Of a stretch of DNA of 64,000 nucleotides, positions 58,440 through 64,000 are shown one piece after another. The number at the start of each line of letters is the position of its first letter. The stretch's first letter is position 1. A program made the position numbers and the translations under genes. The notes beneath the pieces were generated by a model. The model had not been told where the DNA came from and did no database searches. It worked only from the letters and a program-made list of their open reading frames with translations. Source of the stretch: Ascocoryne sarcoides NRRL 50072. Lineage: Eukaryota; Ascomycota; Leotiomycetes; Helotiales; Gelatinodiscaceae. The stretch is from NCBI GenBank assembly GCA_000328965.1, contig KB205946.1, forward strand, positions 1,973,866 to 2,037,865, in the 5' to 3' direction.

Positions 58440-59731
58440 TCAATGGCCATTAGCACCATTTAAGATCTCGCGCCGTTGCGCAACAGCTTTTGCTAACATC
58501 TCAAGGATTTGCTCGGTGTCTTCCCATCCAATGCAAGCATCCGTGATACTGACACCGTATTTGAGGCCACTTTTACCTTCCTTGGGGACCTTCTGAGCAC
58601 CTAGAAGAGATTAGGATTTCACATCAAAACAAGCTGAGAGAAACTTACCCTCAAAGATATTACTCTCAATCATCACACCCATAATAGACTCCTCGCCCTT
58701 CGCGATCTGCTCTGCCAAAACCGCAGCAACTTTGGGCTGGTTCTTGTGGTTCTTCAGCGAGTTACCATGACTGCAATCAACCATCAACCTCTCTCTCACT
58801 CCACTCTTCTTCAATGCAGCTTTAGCCCCCTTAATGCTCTCGGGGTCGTAGTTCGTGCCCTTGGTTCCACCTCTTAGAATAACGAAGCAGTCCTCATTTC
58901 CAGTCGTACCAACAATAGCCACCACACCTGGCTTAGTAACCGATAAGAAGTGGTGAGGATGTCTGACAGCGCCAATAGCATCAATGGCAACACCTAGTGT
59001 CCCGTCTGTTCCATTCTTGAACCCAACGGGGAAGCTAAGGCCACTTGCCAATTCCCGATGCAACTGTGACTCCGTTGTCCTCGCACCAATAGCACCAACA
59101 CTCAAAAGATCTGCTAAGAATTGCGGCGAAATGGTGTCCAGCATCTCACTTGCAAGAGGCATTCCCTTGGCTGTAAGATCCACAAACAATTGTCTACTGG
59201 TCCTCAGGCCTTTATTAATCTTGAAGCTATTATCAATATCAGGGTCGTTGATCAACCCTTTCCATCCAACAGTCGTCCGCGGTTTCTCCAAGTAGGAGCG
59301 CATGACAATCAGCAGATCATCTTTGTATTTCTGCTTGAGAACAAGGAGTTTGTCGCAGTATTCGAGCGCAGCAGCAGGATCGTGAATCGAACATGGCCCA
59401 ATAACCACTAGGAGACGCTTGTTCGAGTCTGTTCCTGTGACGATTGCGACGGCTTCGTTGCGGCCCTTGATGACTGTCTCCTTGGATGTGGGCGTTTGGG
59501 GAATTTCGGACTGAAGAAGGTCAGGAGGGGTCAGGGGGTTATATCCACGAACTGTAATATTATACGTTAGTTACGTCGCTATTTCCAGGGTTTCAATTGG
59601 CAAATCCTTACTGCGCCAATCCTCAGAATGGTCCCTGTTGCCCACATTGGGGTTTTCTATGTGATAATGCTAGATGAACATATAATTAGCTTCTAGTAGA
59701 ATTCTAGGGGAGAAATTTTACTTACAGACAT
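58440..59731 (-). CDS. ARO3: 3-deoxy-D-arabino-heptulosonate-7-phosphate (DAHP) synthase, Aro3-like
   Basis: Four exons (59731-59726, 59669-59612, 59551-58649, 58600-58440) join to 375 residues. The first exon encodes only Met-Ser. The splice junctions restore NRDHSEDWRIRGYNPLTPPDL, an N-terminus resembling the Phe-regulated Aro3 type rather than Aro4. Core motifs are VVIGPCSIHDP, MRSYLEKPRTTVGWKGLIND, GARTTESQLHRELASGLSF and GFKNGTDGT. C-terminal MVDCSHGNS and GVMIESNIFEG are also intact. The enzyme condenses PEP and erythrose-4-phosphate, the first step of the shikimate route to aromatic amino acids, and is normally inhibited by an aromatic end product. HFLSVTKPGVVAIVG also leans to Aro3. 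Confidence 0.93.
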
Positions 59732-61502
59732 GTTTAGTGACAGTTGTGAAGATGCGATGATACTTTAACTTTAAATATCTACTCAAAAAAATGGTAAAGT
59801 TGTGAGTCATTCAAGTGCTGTACTTTGGTGTCATTCTCAAGGGCGCCGCGCGGGGTTATGTAAAGAAGTTAATAAATTTACTCCGTACATTTGGTGGCGC
59901 AATGGTGCAGCTCCCGATCGGCCTAATCCCAGTTTAATATCACGTGGAAGACTCGTTGCGTTTCTTCTGTTAATCCCGACGCTTCACTCAGTCTCCGGTC
60001 GAGTCCGGGTTGTCAATGCTGTATCATCGATAGCGCTGTGATGAGTGTTGTAATCTAGTAGACGTAGATTCCAAAGCTTTGAAGAGATCTGGTAACAGAA
60101 GCGGAAGGGGGTGGATGAAGTATCATTGACAGGTGGGGGCGCAAGGAGGAGGAGAATAAGTGTAGGAAGAATCGTTGCTACTAGCAAGAGCGCCAAGAAG
60201 AGAAGCCCGCACAGGAATCAGTACTTTCATATATAGATATTATGCAAAATACTTACTCAAACCCTCCAGGCTAAATAACATCAACCATCTCTGTATCGGG
60301 ATCCGAGGTCTAGAAGGTAGCGTTGTTAGACGGCCCCATGGTCTCCAAGAACACGATAGGTCTCTCGTCACCATATTTTTTTGGTTCATGATTAGAATCG
60401 ATGATTGAAGTTAAAGAAATTCTCGGGTGAGCCTTGTGGGTGTAAAACAAGACTCCTAAGCTTGTCGAGCCAGGGGCGTTCGTGCAAATAAGAGATAGTA
60501 AAGGCATGATTTAAAGATGGGCTCGTTACTAGGAAGCAGTAGGTTTTGGGCCCTGCGATATAAACACCCGCCAGGTAGTATGGAATGGCGAACGGTCAGA
60601 CGCACATAGTTGAATCAAGTAGTAGTCGAAGTCGGACATATAGAAGAGCTTCAGCAATCGCTCGGTTAGCACATCTCACCTAATGCTTTACCTAATTAAT
60701 ATGGAATTGGGCGAGATGTGCTAGCTGAATAGTTATAGCTACCTGATGGGGACGTGTTTGCAATTGAATCTTTATTTGCAAAGCTAGTTATTCAACAGCA
60801 CCTAGAAAAAGACGTCCTATTATAAAAACTCCAGAAATGTATAGCAGTAACAATCAAACCCGGCTCCTGTCAAACTTAGACTCGCCCTGAATTCAGCATT
60901 CGAATAACTACTCGCATAATTAACCTTTGTTGTTCTTAACAAGCCCAAAAACAGTTACTCGAATTCTATTTTATTTCACTCAGGTTATTCAAGCTCCTGA
61001 AATAATAGCCAAATAATCTGGAATTGTCCCTAGCACTGGATGTTAGACCCGTTGGCGGGAAGGTTGATTTTGAAAGTCTTGACACCCGTACCTTTGCCCT
61101 CATCGCCAGATAGTGACTTCAAGAATAAAAAATTTCCAGTTATTACATTAGCGCTTAGAATCTGACAGCATAAACACTTATATATTTTACGAAGGATTCA
61201 TACTACAAGACAGTGTTCCCTACAAAATCAAAAGACTTGTTGATAATAGGTTATAAACAACCTAGAAAGCATTTAGTGAGTCAAAGAAGTGATTCACATG
61301 TCCCAGCCCTATGACTCTATACCTGCTATGAGCAACTCTTAACTCGCTTCTAAGCATAAAAGCAACCTTCTCTGCACTTAAACCCTTTCTTTCTTTAGCA
61401 CCTTCACCTGCGAGCAGCCAGCTTCGCATCAGTTCTCCTCACAACCACATTCTGAAATCTCATATCAATCGTTAAGCAACTTCTACGGGGATAAAATATG
61501 TA
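59732..61502. other. 1.8-kb AT-rich intergenic region
   Basis: This holds the upstream region of the DAHP synthase gene and AT-rich DNA beyond. An 11-bp inverted repeat (TAGCACATCTC at 60667-60677 and its complement at 60713-60723) is the only structure noted. Frames are short and random. Confidence 0.45.
60667..60723. repeat. 11-bp inverted repeat with a 35-bp loop
   Basis: TAGCACATCTC (60667-60677) and GAGATGTGCTA (60713-60723) are exact complements around an A/T-rich loop. Possible hairpin or small element; no known function. Confidence 0.7.
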
Positions 61503-61899
61503 GGAGGAAGAATTCGTTGGATTCGTTGAATGCGGGTGCACTGAGAGGGTACCGAAATATCCGCTTTGCGATTGCTATGCCTCCACAAAAGTCGAAACAA
61601 CCAAATGCAAATTTGGAAACGGAGAAGGACATAAGATCAAGTTTGTTTTTGAGAATGATGATGATGGGGTGTGTATGGAGCATTCGCAAGTAGGAACTAG
61701 CAATGAATTGAAGAAATTGGGAGACTGGATTAAAAAGACAGAGGATGAGCTCTCAAAGCGAAGATCAGAACGCGACAATATTTTGAGGATGAGGGGAGAA
61801 ATAGCCCACAGTAAGATACAGGTAAGAATAAAAATTTCGAGAAAGAGTATCAAGTGCTGAGTTCACTAGGATGCCGCCTCGAGAAACTTCGTTACCTAA
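61503..61899 (+). CDS. Partial small Cys-rich acidic protein, start exon not identified
   Basis: From an acceptor (ATATGTAG) at 61502 a frame opens with EEEFVGFVECGCTERVP. It has a CDCY pair, KCKFGNGEGH, an acidic FVFENDDDGVCMEH part and a charged helix (ELKKLGDWIKKTEDELSKRR). It ends at a GTAAGA donor (61821/61822). A second exon from 61870, after TTCACTAG, adds DAASRNFVT and a stop at 61899. Both phases are 0. No ATG-bearing first exon was found close upstream, so it could be a partial gene or a relic. I do not recognise the family; the Cys pairs suggest a small metal-binding or disulfide unit. Confidence 0.45.
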
Positions 61900-63272
61900 G
61901 AAAGTCTTTACAATATCGCCATCTTCGACAAGACGCCTTTCGATATCCTCCAAAACAAAAAAGTGGCATGATAGTGGAAACCAGAGGTGGACAGGGGGGG
62001 ATGGAGGGATGGGGTGTGTATTCTAGATGGGGAAGAGGTCCTTTGGGAAAGGGGGATGAAAGGAGGGTCATGTTGATTTATATTATTATACGAATTGCAA
62101 TACGTCGAGCTTCTAAAACCAAAACCGATGTGCCCTCTCATTCTAAATATGTGTCCCGGTAAAAAGAGCGTTACCTCTTGAGCACGTCTACCTAATCAGG
62201 CTGGTAGCGAAAATGCATAAACAATGAGTATAATTTTCTAATAAGAGGGAGGATTAGTCAGTCAAAGCATGAAAGTGCTTTTTATACTACCTGTAGTACT
62301 TGCGATTGTACTTGGCCCTTGAAGCTGGATCATGAGTAAGAGTAAAAGAGGGTAAGCTGGTCAAGACTTTGGATATGTGCGTTCTCGTAGCCACTTACCT
62401 TAACCAAGTGAAAAGTGAGTACTTTGGTACTCGGCGTATTAATTCCGCCAAGACTTCTAGAGAGTTCTGTATCAGCATGGGGTTCTTTCCAATAAAACCT
62501 GTCGTTTGTATAAAGTATTACCTTCTTTAGGTAAAGAACTTTCTAGTTTGTTTGGAATAATTACGCCTAATACGAAGTATGTAGAGTACACAGTATTCAG
62601 GTCAGGCCTGGCGGGGCAACTTATAGCGCTTAGAAATCAGATAGGGCCCTATTTCTAGCTCCGCCTGAGAAGGCAGCAAATCCATAGACGAGCATACAGG
62701 GTATTGCAGTGCCTCAAAGTGGCCCAAGCCCTGTACTGAGTATCCTCCCCCCACCTCCCCTCCCCCTCTATTCTTCTCACTGCGATCTCCAAGCAATAAT
62801 GTTGAGGTTCATAAATTTGATGTGAGTGATTTAAAACATATTCCTTCCTTCCTTCCTCCTTTTACCTATTTAAACTTGAACCCAAAGAGCTTATTGTCTT
62901 CCGAGGACTCTTCCCTCGAGACTCACCTTCCCGTTGTTTGTCAAAACCTCTCAAGGAAATTGCAACGAGTCACAACTTTTCGGTTTATGATGCTCATCCC
63001 CGAAGTTTCATTCGGGCCCATTTATAGAAATTATTATTACGCTTACTCTAATGTAGACTGTCGATAATCAAGCCCCTTCTTGAAGATTAAACAAGATATT
63101 CTTAGTGCTGACCAATCCTGCCGCAATGGGGATTCGGACACTTGTCTTGAATAGCTGTCCTCAATTATTTTATAACTTTGAAGTACTTTTCCGAACACTG
63201 AGAATCACAACAGCTCTTCAACAACACAGTCTTTAATAGGATCGATTTCCCATCCAAAGTCTTCGCTTAAGG
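61900..63272. other. 1.4-kb AT-rich region
   Basis: No protein-like frame of any length was found; 62822-63067 and 62602-62796 are chance frames. It leads into the decayed cupin gene. Confidence 0.4.
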
Positions 63273-63927
63273 ATGGCCCGCACGATAACCATCAATCAGG
63301 CCTCGTTCACCCGTCCTAACGAGGTCACTTACAGCCTCCCAGTCACACCCTTTACCACCACTATCGTTACTATCCATCATCCATCCTACTCCTCTTGAAC
63401 ATCTGGACTTCACTAGCATGAAACCCATACTGAGTACCTCCGAATCGTCCAAGGACAAGCTCTGGTCACACTCAACGGCGCTACAAAGACAGTAACCGCA
63501 TCTGACGGAATTGTCACTATCCCTCGTTATGCACGTCACGAATGGCAGCGTGCGTCAATTGGTGGAGAAGAGCTCATTGTGGAGGAATGGACAGACCCAC
63601 CAGATGGCCAGAAAGAAGTCTTCTTCCGAAATTTATCCTCTATAATTTTGGGATTGCACGAAAAATGGCCCACCTTCTGAGCTATGGCTTAACTTGCAAT
63701 TGTTCGTTATCTTCAATCAGTTGGATAACTGGCCAGTGTTTGTCGATCTTGGGCAAGTACCTGTGATTGGACGGTTAGTGGAGTGGGTGATTACGCATGT
63801 GGTGTTGCTCATTGCTACTGTTTTCGCGAAGTTTTTTGGGTATCGAGGTGTGTATGAGGAATACACCCCTCGGAGGCTCCTCCAAATGCACAATAACGCT
63901 TTAGCGGAGACGGCAAAGCTAAAATGA
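63273..63927 (+). pseudogene. Decayed cupin-domain gene with two in-frame stops and a frameshift
   Basis: From the ATG at 63273 one frame reads through cupin-like sequence: after VTPFTTTIVTIHHPSYSS comes a TGA, then TSGLH, a TAG, then HETHTEYLRIVQGQALVTL. The conserved part continues as IPRYARHEWQRAS...ELIVEEWTDPPDG until a TGA at 63678-63680. The homologous C-terminal part (SELWLNLQLFVIFNQLDNWPV, then VEWVITHVVLLIATV and YEEYTPRRL) continues in the next frame up to 63927. The family is a fungal cupin with a membrane-associated tail. Both early stops sit where cupin relatives would plausibly have Trp, so TGG to TGA and TGG to TAG changes explain them. A hidden intron is a weaker alternative. 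Confidence 0.75.
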
Positions 63928-64000
63928 GCTGTAGAGATGTTACATCTGCGCTTCTCTATTAATATTACAGACACGTTCTCGGTGAATACTCGCTTTGGAA
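63928..64000. other. 3' flank of the decayed cupin gene at the window edge
   Basis: Short non-coding end of the window; no feature seen. Confidence 0.3.

Noticed and set aside
1..64000. CRISPR arrays, bacterial insertion sequences, rRNA genes
   Set aside because: No regularly spaced repeats or rRNA cores seen; the sequence is eukaryotic nuclear DNA.

Overview
The window is nuclear DNA of a filamentous ascomycete fungus (Pezizomycotina; a Leotiomycete-like species would fit, but the sequence alone cannot fix the class). The evidence is: genes split by introns of about 45-190 bp with GTRNGT donors, CTAAC/CTGAC-type branch sites and YAG acceptors; fungus-specific families (a Tvp38-type Golgi protein, an Aro3-like DAHP synthase, a Ctr copper transporter, a NACHT-TPR NLR-like protein); and a tRNA-Cys whose intron sits one base 3' of the anticodon. 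There are no operons, and genes lie on both strands.

Layout. 1-10.5 kb: the 3' end of an ALO-type lactone oxidase, a two-zinc-finger protein, a small conserved-looking ORF, a metallo-beta-lactamase-fold protein with a degenerate metal motif, and a Tls1/C9orf78-type splicing factor. 10.5-16.1 kb: an AT-rich gene-poor block with a long perfect hairpin, a secreted type-B carboxylesterase and the tRNA-Cys gene. 16.1-29.4 kb: a CCCH/Smr RNA-binding protein divergent from TVP38, a conserved coiled-coil protein divergent from a 1251-residue F-box/WD-like protein ending in a CaaX-like box, and an NmrA/isoflavone-reductase-like oxidoreductase. 29.4-32.3 kb has no recognisable gene. 32.3-39.4 kb: a secreted GH23/lysozyme-like protein, a beta-carbonic anhydrase, a Pcd1-like Nudix hydrolase, a conserved basic protein and a Ctr copper transporter. 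39.4-51.1 kb is accessory-looking: AT-rich spacers, a protein with three copies of a Cys/His repeat, a large NACHT-TPR gene and a small secreted protein. 51.1-59.7 kb is a run of three minus-strand genes: a giant protein ending in an MBD4-like DNA glycosylase, cytochrome c1 and DAHP synthase. 59.7-64 kb is AT-rich and holds a candidate small Cys-rich gene lacking a visible start exon and a decayed cupin gene.

Functional themes. Housekeeping genes (CYT1, ARO3, TVP38, Tls1-like, carbonic anhydrase, Nudix, CTR) alternate with genes suited to interaction or self/non-self roles (NLR-like, GH23-like, small secreted protein, carboxylesterase). Most gene models here were assembled by matching intron phases by hand; exons are listed in each entry. 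The least certain models are the NLR 5' half, the third copper-transporter exon, and the first intron of the 61.5-kb gene.
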